This document shows positions 44,325 through 54,616 of a stretch of DNA of 64,000 nucleotides, piece after piece (position 1 is the first letter of the stretch; each line of letters opens with the position of its first letter). The notes under the pieces are model-generated. The model did not search any database. It was not told the DNA's origin and saw only the letters and a program-made list of their open reading frames with translations. Source of the stretch: Petunia secreta (Eukaryota > Streptophyta > Magnoliopsida > Solanales > Solanaceae); NCBI GenBank assembly GCA_029990175.1, contig JARKIP010000023.1, forward strand, positions 24,261,501 to 24,325,500, given 5' to 3'. Made by a program: the position numbers and the translations under genes.

Positions 44325-46499
44325 TGAAACGACCTCGGTCAGTCGTTTCGGAAGTTAGGACTCCGATTGGCGTGCCGATAGTTTTAAATATTCGTAATGT
44401 CCATTAGAACCTGTCTGTAAAATTTGAGCTAAATCAGACCTCGTTTGGTAGGCATCGGAAGAAGGTTTCAATTTTTATTGGTAATAAATATTAAAAAGAG
44501 ATTTTTGAGCTCGGTTTTGGGCGAATGAGCTCCGATTTGAAATCCGAAAGCGCCGTTAGGTTCGTATGATTATTTGTGATTTTTGTAAACTTTCGAAAGT
44601 GAATTTCGATGTTGTTCGGCTAGTTTCCGCTAAAATGTCTAAAGTTAAATAATTTGACTTCTTTTCATTTAAATTCGCATCTTAAGTTGCGGGAGTCCGA
44701 TTTGAGATCCGCCTTCGCGAGTATGTTACATATATTTTGTATAACTCGTATGCAAAAATTGGAATTATTTCGAATATCATAGGGTACTATTTTAATTTTC
44801 GTTGAGAAAAGAAAATAAAATAAAAGAAAACAAAAAACACAAAAAAAAAAAAAACGGAAAAAGGGACAAAAATTAAAGGAGCAAAACATTACAAACATGA
44901 GAAGCTCAAAAGGAACAAGAACAGTGGAATGAAACAGAAAAGAGGGAAAAAGAAAAAATGCCAGAAAATGGGAAAAGGGGCCGGAGAAAAGTAGAATTTT
45001 TACCCTGAAACATTCAGTAGGATCGTTTGGCAATGAATTCAGAGAATAAAGCGGTTGTTGGGTAGCAGTGTTAACTTTGGAACGAGGTAAGTGTTTGTAT
45101 CCATTTCTTTGGAGGCACCTGGCCTCGTGGATTTTCTACCACGTATTCCTTACGTGTGTAGCTGCCGATAGGCGTACTCATTACGCCTTAACTTTGGATT
45201 TACATTGTATATTATCTGTTATGTCCTATTGTTGGTATTGCATTGAGGATTTGAGCATTGTACCCTGGCTGCGATTTGGCATCTACTTCCCGGTTGTCGA
45301 TGAGAGTCCCGCGCTGGTGAAGGGTTATTATTGCATCACATTGCATTCATATGCATTACATTGCATATCATATTGAGGGCAGGAGTATTCCGCCCCAGGA
45401 GCAGGAGTATTCCGCTCCATTGTATCATATTGAGGGCAGGAGTATTCCGCTCCATTGTATCACATTGAGGGTAGGAGGATTCCGCCCCAAGAGCAGGAGT
45501 ATTCCGCTCTTATGTCAGATATTGAGTGCAGAAGTATTCCGCCTCAGCTTTACATTATATCGGGTGCAGGAGTATTCTGCCCCAGGAGAGTGCAGGAGTT
45601 TTCCGCCTCTGGTTTATATTATATCGGGTGCAGGAGTATTCCGCCCCAGGAGCAGGAGTATTCCGCTCCAGTTGGTTATCAGATTGGATTCCCCTCGAAT
45701 GCAGGAGTATTCCGCTTCGGGATGGGATTACGGGCACATGTGACCCTTCGCATCATATTTCATTTCATTTCATTTCATTTCATCTCACTTCATTTCATTT
45801 CATCTCATTTCATTTCATACCATTTTGTAAACTTGTGGTACATAACTATTGTCCTGCTTATATGTGCATTTCTTATTTGTTGTTATATTTCTGGCACGCA
45901 TCCTTGGTTGAGTTTATAAGTTTCTTACGTGTTTTCGGTTGTTATCTGGCTCTACCTTTTTATAATATAAATAAAAGAAATTTGGTTTATCTTTTTCTTC
46001 TCACTGGCTAGCTATCCTATTCTTTGAGGTGGCTAGTCTGCCCCACTTATTGAGTACTTTTGACTCACCCTGTTTGTTGTTTGTTTCTTGTCTATCTATT
46101 TCGTTTCGGCAGGTTCGCTCCAGGATTGAGTTCGCCACGTTGTGAAGGAGCGAAGACGACTTCAGCTGTCAGGGTGAGCCAGCTTTTATTCCGGATGGCC
46201 ACCAGTTTATTGGTTATTATTTCAGTTGCATTTTGCTCCCTTCAGGAGGTATTTGTCTTCTTTTGTACTCTTAGATGTCTAGTCTGGATAACCCTAAACC
46301 TAGTATGTTGGGTAGTGAACTGTAATTTCTTTTGTACAGCTTAGAGGTATCAGTATGTCTGTGTTTTTGTTTTAAGTCTTGTCCTTATTTATGAATTATT
46401 ATATTTATTTTCCTAATTTAATTGGTAAGGGTTCGCCCGACGGGTCTAGCGGAGGATGTCGGGTGCCCGCACAGCCTAACCGGATTCCGGGTCGTGTCA
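44325..46499 (+). repeat. 3' LTR of gag-only element copy 2
   Basis: 2175 bp, TGAAACGACCTCGGTC to CGGGTCGTGTCA. It is collinear with the 5' LTR except for the shorter minisatellite (45378-45715) and short-repeat differences near 44840 and 45760-45825. The following GTTAT is the right TSD. Confidence 0.95.
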
Positions 46500-46504
46500 G
46501 TTAT

Positions 46505-47094
46505 ATATGCTAGCTGTAGTTTGTATAAAAGGCTCCAATTATGGGGACCGTATTGAAACTTTTGGCTCATCTATTAGTGGGCCATGGCTATTATGTGGCG
46601 ACTTCAATGAAGTCACTGCTTCTCATGAGAAATTTGGAGGAAACCCGGTTAATACTAGATGGTTAAGAGCTTTTAATAAATGCTGAAGCAATACTAGTAT
46701 GATAGATCTAGGTTTCATGGGATCCAAGTTCACTTGGACTGATAAGAGTAAAAATAGGTCTAAAATTGTCTTGGAATGATTAGATAGATTTTTTGCTAAT
46801 CCTGATTGGCTTAACATATATGGTGACTCTTCTGTTATGCATTTGCCTAGAATTAAATCTAATCACTGTCCTCTTCTCTTAAATATGATCCGTAATAGAG
46901 GAGCTTCTAATTCCCTATTCCGGTTTGAATCTATGTGGCTTAATCACCATGACTTCCTTCGGGTTGTGAGATCATGCTGGCTAGGACAATTAAACTATAA
47001 TCATGCAACTGAATTATTTTCTAAAACTGCCACACATTGGAATAAAGATGTATTTGGTAATATCTTTTATAAAAAAATGTACTTTAAACAATAG
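46505..47094 (+). pseudogene. LINE ORF2 endonuclease, C-terminal part
   Basis: Continues the endonuclease split at 38010. It reads ISGPWLLCGDFNEVTASHEK, with the catalytic GDFN box, then SMIDLGFMGSKFTWTD and SNHCPLLLNM, where S-N/D-H is the last catalytic motif. There are stops near 46683 and 46780. A frameshift in the A-rich stretch near 47075-47090 leads to the RT linker frame. Confidence 0.9.
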
Positions 47095-47788
47095 GATAAA
47101 GGGCCTCCAAAAGATTGACCCGACAAGAAAAAAATCGTTTCACTATAACCTTGAAAATAATCTGATAGATGACTATAACGCTCTTTTAAAGGACGAGGAA
47201 GATTTTTGGAAACTAAAATCTCGTGTTCAATGGCTTAATGATGGAGATGATAATACTAGATTTTTCCATACTACAACTGTAAAGCGCCGTAGACGTAATA
47301 AAATTATTGTTTTATCTGATTTTGCTGGCAATTGGTCCTTCAGTCAAAATGATATTCAAACTATGATTGTTGGTCATTTTTCCAAAATTTATACAACTGA
47401 TCTCCCATACTCATGCCATATGAATCTAACAGCTACAGAAAATTCCCTATATCTATATTCCTCAAATTTAATAGGCAGACCTCTAATCCTTATTGAAATC
47501 CACAAAGCTATGTCTTCATTTAAACCCCTAAAGGTCCCTGGTCTAGATGGTCTTCATCCTATCTTCTTCCAGAAATTCCATCAAGACACCAAGGGTGCAA
47601 TTGAGCAAATATGTCAAGCAGCTTTTAAAACTAACAAAATCGACCCTATCATAAACAAAACCCACATTACTCTGATACCCAAAATCCAATATGCTGAAAC
47701 TATAACCACTACCGACCAATCAGTCTTTGTAATACTATTTACAAGACCATCACCAAATTCATTGTTAATAGAATTCGTCCCCACTTAG
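47003..47788 (+). pseudogene. LINE ORF2 linker and RT N-terminal part
   Basis: Reads LQKIDPTRKKSFHYNLE, WLNDGDDNTRFFHTTTVKRR, then the RT start with SSFKPLKVPGLDGLHPIFFQ and KTHITLIPKIQYA. These are plant L1 ORF2 landmarks (the GDDNTRFFH box and the P-G-x-D-G box). A frameshift at ~47715-47730 ends the useful frame before the box that starts RT motif 2. Confidence 0.9.
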
Positions 47789-47799
47789 ATAAAATCATT

Positions 47800-48348
47800 A
47801 GTCCTTTCTAATCAAGCTTCATCCCTGGTAGAAGAGCATCTGATAATGCTATCATAGTACAAGAAGCAATCTATTATTTTAATCGTAGTATAGGTAAGCA
47901 AGGTAAAATGATGATTAAAATAGATTTGGAAAAGGCTTTTGACAAATTAGAGTGTTCCTTTATAAAATATTCTCTTCATTACGTTAACTTCCCAACTAAC
48001 ATTATTAACCTTCTCATGGACTGTGTTTCATCATCCTCGATTGCTATCCTCATTAATGGTAAACCATCTTGCTCCTTCGAGCAGTCTAGAGGTATTAGAC
48101 AAGGTGACCCTTTATCGCCATACCTTTTCATTCTTTGTATGGAAGTCCACTCTCGTAATATTAATCACTCTGTTGATGACTCAAGCTGGCATGCTATAAA
48201 GCTGTCAAGACCTAAGTTATCATATCTTCTTTTTGCAGATGATCTTATATTGTTCGGTACTGCCACGAGATATAACGCCCGCACGATCAATGATGTCTTC
48301 TCCAACTTTAAAAAAATCTCTGGCCAAAAAATTAACTTTTTAAAATAA
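47800..48348 (+). pseudogene. LINE ORF2 reverse transcriptase core
   Basis: Contains FIPGRRASDNAIIVQEAIYY (just before the listed open frame), MMIKIDLEKAFDKLECSFI, SRGIRQGDPLSPYLFILCME and the catalytic LLFADDLILF. ADD is retained. The frame ends in an A-rich stretch at 48340-48355 and resumes at 48364 after a small indel or stop. Confidence 0.92.
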
Positions 48349-48363
48349 AAAAAGTTTTACTCT

Positions 48364-49310
48364 ATGAATACCTCCCTGCATGTTTGTAAGGATATTTCAA
48401 TAATTCTTAATATAGATACTACATCTTCAATCGGTAAATACTTAGGATTCTCTATTACTAATCTTTGCCCTAAGAGCTCAGACTACCAATCTATCCTTGA
48501 TAAAATAAATTCTAAGCTTCAAGGATGGAAGACCAACTGCATGAGTATCGCATGTCGCGCTACTCTGATTAATTCAGTTCTATCTTCTATTCCTACTTAC
48601 TGGATGTAGATAAATTTCTTCCAGGCAAAAATAATCAATAGCATCGACCGTGCGCAGAGGGATTTTCTATGGGGTTCTACCTCTAAGAAAAAAAAATTCA
48701 CCATGTGAATTGGAATATTGTGACCACTCAGAAGTCTAAAGGGGGCCTAGGTCTTCACAAAGCAAAACTTAAAAATGGAGCCTTAATGTCTAGTCTTGCT
48801 TGGAGAATTAAAAAAACTGGCACAAGGCCATGGCCGCAGGTGCTTATTAATAAATATGGGAGAGGAGGCAACCTTACGAATGACATAAAATCCAAGAAAT
48901 CCGACTCCTACATTTGGAAGTGCATTGTCAAAGCTGACCAGATCTGCAAGAAAGAAACTTCTTGGTTAGTAGGAGATGGATCCAATATTTAGTTGTGGAC
49001 TGAAAAATGATATATCCTAATACTACTCTAAGATCCTTGATCAATGGATCCCATTCCATCTATTAGATAAAACAGTCCAACATATTCTCACCCCAACATC
49101 ATGGAACTTATCCAACCTATCTTTTGAATTTCCACCCCATATTAGCAAAATTTTCAACACATATAGAAGCACTAACAAAAATTGCACTGATAAATTCCAT
49201 TGAAACCTTTCGCAAGATGGATCCTTTATCACTAAATCAGCCTACAACTTATATGCCACACTAAATTCCAGCCCCCTTCTTGAAACCATTGGTACTCATT
49301 GGCTATGGAA
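48364..49310 (+). pseudogene. LINE ORF2 region after RT
   Basis: Reads SSIGKYLGFSITNLCPKSSD and LQGWKTNCMSIACRATLINS, then a stop at 48607, and further MNWNIVTTQKSKGGLGLHKA with SLAWRIKKTGTRPWPQVLIN. This is the usual L1 text between RT and zf-RVT. Further stops occur at 48990 and around 49010. A minus-strand frame at 49041-49232 is a shadow. Confidence 0.85.
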
Positions 49311-49311
49311 A

Positions 49312-50267
49312 TTGTGTATTCCAAACAAGACTAAATACTTTATGTGGTCTTTCCTACACCACAAACTTCCTACAACACAAAACCTCTACCATAGAAATAT
49401 TGTTCAAACTGATTGTTGTAAACACTGTCCCTTAATTCTTGAATCTTCACACCATATTTTCGTGGATTATCCTAAATTAGGGAAAGATCTATGGGACTAT
49501 CATCAGCTACGTCCACCTCAAAACCTTTATGATTGGGTTAAAAGCTTGTACGGACGCAAAGAAACCCATCCAAGATTAAAGAGAATCCCATTGGGAACTT
49601 ATATTTTTTTTGCATTATGGACAATATGGAAGACTAGAAACAAAAATATATTTGAAAATTTGTCCATAAAAATAAACAATCCTTCGATTATGAGACAATC
49701 GAGAGAATTTTGGTATATCAATAATCCTCCATCAAGGAAAAATACTATGAGTAGTATTTATATTAAATGGTGACCTCTAGTTAATGGATATTATAAGCTC
49801 AACACAGACGGTGCCTACAATCCAACAGAGGCCACAGGGGGAGCAGGAGGTGTAATTCGAGATTGCCAAGGATCATGGAAAATGGGTTTTGCTAAACATC
49901 TTCCGAAAAGCTCGGTCATTCATGTGAAGGACTACGATTCGCAAAGATGCATAATCTTCAACCACTTCAAGTGGAAATTGACTCTAATTTCCGACTACTC
50001 ATGCTTCAAGGAACCAATGAAATTTATTCTAATATTTTAAATGATTGCAGGTTCTTACTTTTTGACTTAGGATGCATTGAAGTTAGGCATATATACAGGA
50101 AAGCGAATTTTATTGCTGTTTACTATCTAAACATGGTTGTAATGCTCCCTGTACCCCCTATGGTTTATTTTAATCTAGCACCTAGCTTTGTTATATATGA
50201 ACTGGATCTCGACTCTTCTTCTCATCTACGAGAAAGAAAGGGTCACTTTTGTAACTTTGACCAGTGA
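49312..50267 (+). pseudogene. LINE ORF2 zf-RVT and RNase H
   Basis: zf-RVT: IPNKTKYFMWSFLHHKLPTT, CCKHCPLILESSHHIF. RNase H: NGYYKLNTDGAYNPTEATGG, with a stop (TGA) just before it, then MHNLQPLQVEIDSNFRLLML and a degraded C-terminal part (VRHIYRKANFIAVYYLNM) ending at 50267. This is the same RVT_3-type RNase H as in the LINE at 15678, so both belong to plant L1 lineages that acquired this domain. Confidence 0.88.
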
Positions 50268-50270
50268 TGT

Positions 50271-50554
50271 TATTATATATTAATGCATTCCTTAGCAAAA
50301 ACAAAAATAATTGTTCAAATTATACTTCAATCTTAGGATTAACTTGCTAAATACATAAAACTCAAATTAAATTCGACTACTTTTGGTCACGTGTAAGTCC
50401 CTGTGTTCGACCCCTACAATCAACTAGGATAATTATGAGCTCTATCCTTAGCCGAAGTGTGTCATTAGACCGCGCGATGCACGGTTTCATTCACTACTTG
50501 AGTCTTAAAGTGGAATTGCATAAGGAATCTCTTAAAAATTTCCGTTTCACATAT
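50271..50554. other. flank between LINE end and TRIM
   Basis: AT-rich; includes the presumed LINE 3' end. No gene recognised. The last five bases, CATAT (50550-50554), are the left TSD of the TRIM. Confidence 0.6.
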
Positions 50555-51023
50555 TGTAACACCCCAGCTAAGGTTTAAGTGTCCCACATCGGCATAACAT
50601 ATGAGAGATGTTGGGTATATAAGTTAACTAGCCTTAGACCCTAGTGACGCGTTTTAAGGCCGTGTAGGCCTAGGCCAAAAGCGGACAATATCACTGGCGG
50701 GCTGGGATGTTACAGATGGTATCAGAGCCACTCCGTGTCAGCCTTGTCGATGCGGGACAGAGTTCAGTGCTGAGTCTAGGCGAATCTTGGTACGCGGGGC
50801 AAACCTCAGTGGTGAGTCTAGGTGAATCCCGGTACGCGGGGCAAACCTCAGCGAGGACGTGTATGTAAAACCCCAGCTAAGGGTTAAGTATCCTACATCG
50901 GCACAACACAGGAGAGATGCTGGATATATAAGTTAACTGGCCTTAGACCCTAGTGACGCGTTTTAAAGCCGTGCAGACCTAGATCCAAAGCGGACAATAT
51001 CACTGGCGGGCTGGGATGTTACA
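50555..51023 (+). mobile_element. complete TRIM (terminal-repeat retrotransposon in miniature), 469 bp
   Basis: Two 160-bp LTRs (50555-50714 and 50864-51023) start TGTAA and end TTACA. Between them lie a PBS, TGGTATCAGAGCC (50717-50729), a 149-bp spacer without coding capacity, and a purine-rich GCGAGGACGTG before the 3' LTR. Target duplication CATAT on both sides is perfect. The LTRs contain CCCACATCGGC and TATATAAGTTAAC, the latter a likely TATA region. TRIMs are non-autonomous and move with proteins of other LTR elements. I did not see a clear 5S-like promoter, so a Cassandra assignment is not made. Confidence 0.95.
50717..50729 (+). promoter_or_regulatory. primer binding site of the TRIM
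   Basis: TGGTATCAGAGCC, a perfect match to the initiator tRNA-Met PBS also used by gag-only copy 2, two bases after the 5' LTR. Confidence 0.95.
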
Positions 51024-51028
51024 CATAT

Positions 51029-51614
51029 CACCAACTTAACGGATCAACAAAAACAAATTGATGATATTTTATTGTTAAGGTGTATTAATTACTAGCTTGT
51101 CAGATTAATGGGGCAGATTAGAAGTGTGTAATGAATATTGCAAAGAATTAGTGTTATACTTTCCTTCATGCAACCGGCGCTTGGGGTGGCACATCACTTC
51201 TCTCTTTGGGGTGTACATTTTTATTTCAGATCATGTAAAATTATTGTGATTTATATGTCTCATGTAATTTCTTTGAATTACAGTTTATGTGTGTCTATTT
51301 TATACAATCTCAGACAATCATCCTGTACAGATTAATAATGACGAGAGAATATTTTTTTATTAAAATTATGAAAAATAAGTTGAAGAATAGCAAAAGCTAT
51401 AGTGATGTATTAACATATTCTTCAACTTTAAGAAACAAATAACATATGAAAAATTGAAAATTATGTAGCTAGGCATGCGAATAGTAACGGTTAAGATTCA
51501 ATTGGGACAATTTGATATATAAAAATAATATAATTAATTATTTTTAATATTGACCGCACGATGAGGATACTAATACTAGTATTCTTTTAATTGAACGAAG
51601 CCCTTCTCTTTTGC
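51029..51614. other. AT-rich sequence, nothing recognised
   Basis: No coding region or repeat was recognised. A 65-codon frame at 51138-51335 has no motif. It may be ordinary intergenic DNA. Confidence 0.5.
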
Positions 51615-52435
51615 ATGGCAGCCCTTAGTTCTCAACACCTTCTTTGCAATTTTGACCAAAAAAAAGGCTAACTTGACCATCCTTTATTAATATTAGGTCT
51701 CACAAGAGTCATAGACTTAAAATTCAATAATAAATTTTCTTAAAGCAAAAATATTATTTGTAAAGGGACGAATAACCAATTGAGCCAAAGTTATTTTTTA
51801 AACATATTATCTACATATATATTGAGTGAATATTTTCGATGAAAGGATGGCTAATGTTACCCATATGGTGTTTCCCCCACAAACCTCTTTCCAAAATTTT
51901 TAAGAATATCAAAAACTAAACTACTAAAGATGATATAATTCACTTATTTTATTTTATTTTTTCAATTATTTCGTATTAAGTCAATATCTACTGGCTTGAC
52001 TAGTTAGGATTTGTGCCTCATATGGCCATTAGTTCTTAACACCTTCTTTGCAAATTTGATAAACCAAATGCTAACTTGACCATCCTTATTAACATGTAGG
52101 TCTCACAAGGGTCATAGACTTAAAATTCAATTACAAATGTTTTCAAGCAAAAATATTATTTGTAAAGGGACAAATAACCAGTTAACCCCAAGTTTTATGT
52201 TTTAAACATATTATCTACCTATATATTGAGTGAATATTTTCGATGAAAGGATGACTAATGTTACCCTTATAGATGGTGCCCCACCAACCTCTTTCCAAAA
52301 ATTTTAAGAATGTCAAAACCTAAACTACTAAAGATGATATATTTCACTTTGTTCTTTTTTTCTTTTTTTAATCATTTTGTATTCAATCAATACCTACTTA
52401 CTTGACTAGTTAGGATTTGCGTTGCATATTGTCAT
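51615..52435. repeat. ~404-bp direct tandem duplication
   Basis: Two neighbouring units, ~51615-52018 and ~52019-52435, share long stretches such as ATATTGAGTGAATATTTTCG (51819 and 52223), CATAGACTTAAAATTCAAT, and GACTAGTTAGGATTTG near each unit end. Identity is perhaps 85 percent by eye, with small indels. There are no terminal inverted repeats, so this is a duplication of local DNA and not two insertions. Confidence 0.85.
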
Positions 52436-52729
52436 CTATTTTTTCCTACTTCCTTTTGTTACTCTGACCACTAACTCTACTTTCACTTCTTCAATCCCTT
52501 TCATTTTCATTCAATCGAACAGTTTGTTGCCAAGGATTCTGTCAATGACATGTAAATAACTCTAATAAACACAAAAGTAGTGGGATCAAACTTCAAAGCA
52601 TGAATGAAATACCATAACCAATTAACTGCTTGAAGTTTTTTGGCTAACGGGAAGGTAATTTTAGTTAGTGCTAGAAAGAAAGCGGCGACTCTTTAAAGAA
52701 CATGGTAGGTACTACAACATATTTGCTTG
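52436..52729. other. flank left of MITE, nothing recognised
   Basis: No gene or element could be identified; ordinary AT-rich text. Confidence 0.5.
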
Positions 52730-52731
52730 TA

Positions 52732-53669
52732 CAGTCAAACCTCGTTATAACAGCCCCTCGTTATAACAACATTTCAGTATAACGGCCTAATTTTCTCCAG
52801 AATCGATTTTCATGTTATATTTTACCTCTCTATAACAGCATTCTAGCTATAACAGAAATGGCGTTCATTATAGTGGTACATTCTTTATAAAATTACCTTT
52901 CTATAACGGCAATAGTCAAATATTATGTAATAATATTTTGTAAAAGATATATTATATATAAAATATAATACAATATATTTATGTTGTTGGTAGTGCATCA
53001 TCACTTATAGCTCAAATTTCCATCTCATAATACCAATCAATCAATGTATGCTACTACTTATATAGAGTATGACGTAGCACTTTCAATTCTTGAAACTTAG
53101 ACGGATTAAAAAATATTGCCCAAGTCAATGGAGTGAAAGAAGAAGAGACAACAGAGGCAAAAGGTGACAACAAAAGTGCTATTGAAAAGCCTCGACCTGC
53201 TGTTATTTGGGCCGGAATAGAAGAGTCAATTGTTATGATGTTAGACAGCCTCCAAGGGAAAGCTATTGAATACCCTTTTGCTGAAAGTTTGGACCAAAAT
53301 CTTTGTCAATTCAAGCATTATATTGTTACTAAAAGACTGTAATTTACGAAACAATCTGCAATTGTAAAATTCGTACATGAAACTTAATTGTTTTTACAGT
53401 TTTAATTAATTTTAAATACATATATTTCTTATATATTAATTTTTTATTGGTAGGATACAACTAGTTATAGATTTATTAATAATGTATTAATTTTTTAATT
53501 AATGAAATATGGAGAATTTAAATAGAACATGTATTTTTTGTGAACTTTTTGACTATAACAGCTAAATGAGATCTAAACGTCGAATGCCAATATACATGTA
53601 TAATAGCACCTCACTATAGTGGTCATGAAAGTTCTAAATAAACGCTGCCACTATAGAGAGGTTTGACTG
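52732..53669. mobile_element. pogo-like (Emigrant-type) MITE or non-autonomous DNA transposon, 938 bp
   Basis: Ends CAGTCAAACCTC and GAGGTTTGACTG form perfect 12-bp terminal inverted repeats, with looser pairing beyond. TA flanks on both sides (52730-52731, 53670-53671) fit the TA target of Tc1/mariner-pogo elements. The ends resemble the CAGTAAAACCTC termini of Emigrant-type elements. The TATAAC motif recurs in both orientations near both ends. No transposase was recognised. Confidence 0.8.
53133..53342 (+). CDS. short open frame inside the pogo-like element, function unknown
   Basis: A 69-codon frame that begins with a charged stretch (KEEETTEAKGDNKS) and continues with RPAVIWAGIEESIVMMLDSL. 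I do not recognise it. It is not an obvious transposase: no DDD/E or helix-turn-helix motif is visible. It may be a relic of the parent transposase, a captured host fragment, or chance. The listed start may be an alternative codon upstream of a real ATG. Confidence 0.25.
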   Translation: MKEEETTEAKGDNKSAIEKPRPAVIWAGIEESIVMMLDSLQGKAIEYPFAESLDQNLCQFKHYIVTKRL

Positions 53670-53671
53670 TA

Positions 53672-54327
53672 ATTATTTTTTGCTATTTCCATTTTCATTT
53701 CTCTTTGGATAATCAACCTTCAATGATTAACAATAAAGGAAGCTCAGTGATAGACGCACCTTCTAACCCTTATCTCTTCCAACCCCAAAGATGCCCCTTT
53801 TTCCTGCCCCCCACACACATACCCTACAAAGTTCTACTCACCTTATGTCCGGCTTGAAATTTTATTTTAACTTTTGATAGTCGAATAAGTGATCATTAGA
53901 TAAGTAACTACTCCATCCCTGTAAAAAATAACGACAACATTCGGAATTTGTTACTCGTTAGTTATTGCATTGAATTTCTATGAATTTACATAAAATTCTA
54001 TTAATAATAATCTTTATATTGTTATAATTGGATGAATTTTCAATACTAACTAGTATAATACCAATACGATGTGCAGTCAGTATTAAAATAAACTAATAGT
54101 AACAAATTTTATATATCAAATTATCATATATAAATGAATAATAGAAAATGGCAGACTGGTCCACAAAACATATATAAATTAATAATACTCAAGAAAATTA
54201 TTGGTAAATTTAAATAGTGAAAGAATATGAACAATAAATTTCTAAGAATAATTTTATTTCAAAAGTAGGAAGGATTCTATATTTATTAATTTAAATAGTG
54301 AAAGAATCTGAGCAATAAACTTCTAGA
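53672..54327. other. AT-rich sequence right of MITE
   Basis: No gene recognised. CTACTCCATCCCTGT (near 53909) is reminiscent of a Stowaway terminus (CTCCCTCCGT), but no partner end was found. A short direct repeat, TTTAAATAGTGAAAGAATATG (first 20 bases considered), occurs at ~54210 and ~54292. Confidence 0.45.
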
Positions 54328-54463
54328 TGTTATAATATATTGAACAGTGGTGGATGTCCAATCCAATGTTCCTTGTGCAGACATACCCATACCCTTTGCC
54401 GCGTTGTCTTTCATAGGTTTGATAATGAACAGTGTCATCAATTATGTATCACTTGCTGAAGCC

Positions 54464-54470
54464 TATAAAT
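54464..54470 (+). promoter_or_regulatory. candidate TATA box of the copia-type LTR
   Basis: TATAAAT within GCCTATAAATGGAGG, 136 bases into the LTR; followed ~30 bases later by CACACGTTAGTG, a plausible start region. Confidence 0.55.
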
Positions 54471-54550
54471 GGAGGCACTACAATCTCTTTTATACACACG
54501 TTAGTGTAGAGCAATAAAAATTACTCTCCTTCCTCTTTCATTCATTTAAG

Positions 54551-54552
<2 letters not shown>

Positions 54553-54615
<63 letters not shown>
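54553..54615 (+). repeat. (TTA)n microsatellite
   Basis: About 21 TTA units inside the copia-type LTR. It creates the leucine-run open frame at 54551-54784, which is not a gene. Confidence 0.97.

Positions 54616-54616
<1 letters not shown>

Larger units (their letters stand above)
38011..46499 (+). mobile_element. complete gag-only Tekay-like LTR retrotransposon, copy 2 (plus strand)
   Basis: 5' LTR 38011-40208, PBS 40211-40223, decayed gag, non-coding internal DNA with a nested fragment, polypurine tract 44313-44324, 3' LTR 44325-46499. It is flanked by GTTAT on both sides (38006-38010, 46500-46504). The length is 8489 bp. The internal region is collinear with copy 1 (minus strand) apart from an extra ~970 bp at 42984-43955. 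Again there is no protease, RT or integrase of its own. The insertion split the LINE endonuclease. Confidence 0.94.
31594..50270 (+). mobile_element. old L1-type LINE split into three parts by two LTR retrotransposons
   Basis: Parts are 31594-32483 (ORF1-like), 37692-38010 (endonuclease start) and 46505 to ~50270 (endonuclease end, RT, zf-RVT, RNase H). Joining across the Reina-like element (TSD TAATA) and across gag-only copy 2 (TSD GTTAT) restores collinear endonuclease coding in one frame, so all parts are one element. Its own 5' end is unclear, because 31589-31593 is the TSD of the gag-only copy 1 insertion. No long A tail was found; AGCAAAAACAAAAATAATTG near 50295 may be the decayed 3' end. 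Many stops and frameshifts show that it is old. Confidence 0.85.

Noticed and set aside
50555..51023. Cassandra-type TRIM (5S-bearing LTR)
   Set aside because: No convincing 5S internal promoter box was seen in the 160-bp LTRs; kept as a TRIM of unnamed family.
53905..53925. Stowaway MITE end
   Set aside because: Only one weakly matching terminus; no inverted partner or TA flank pair found.
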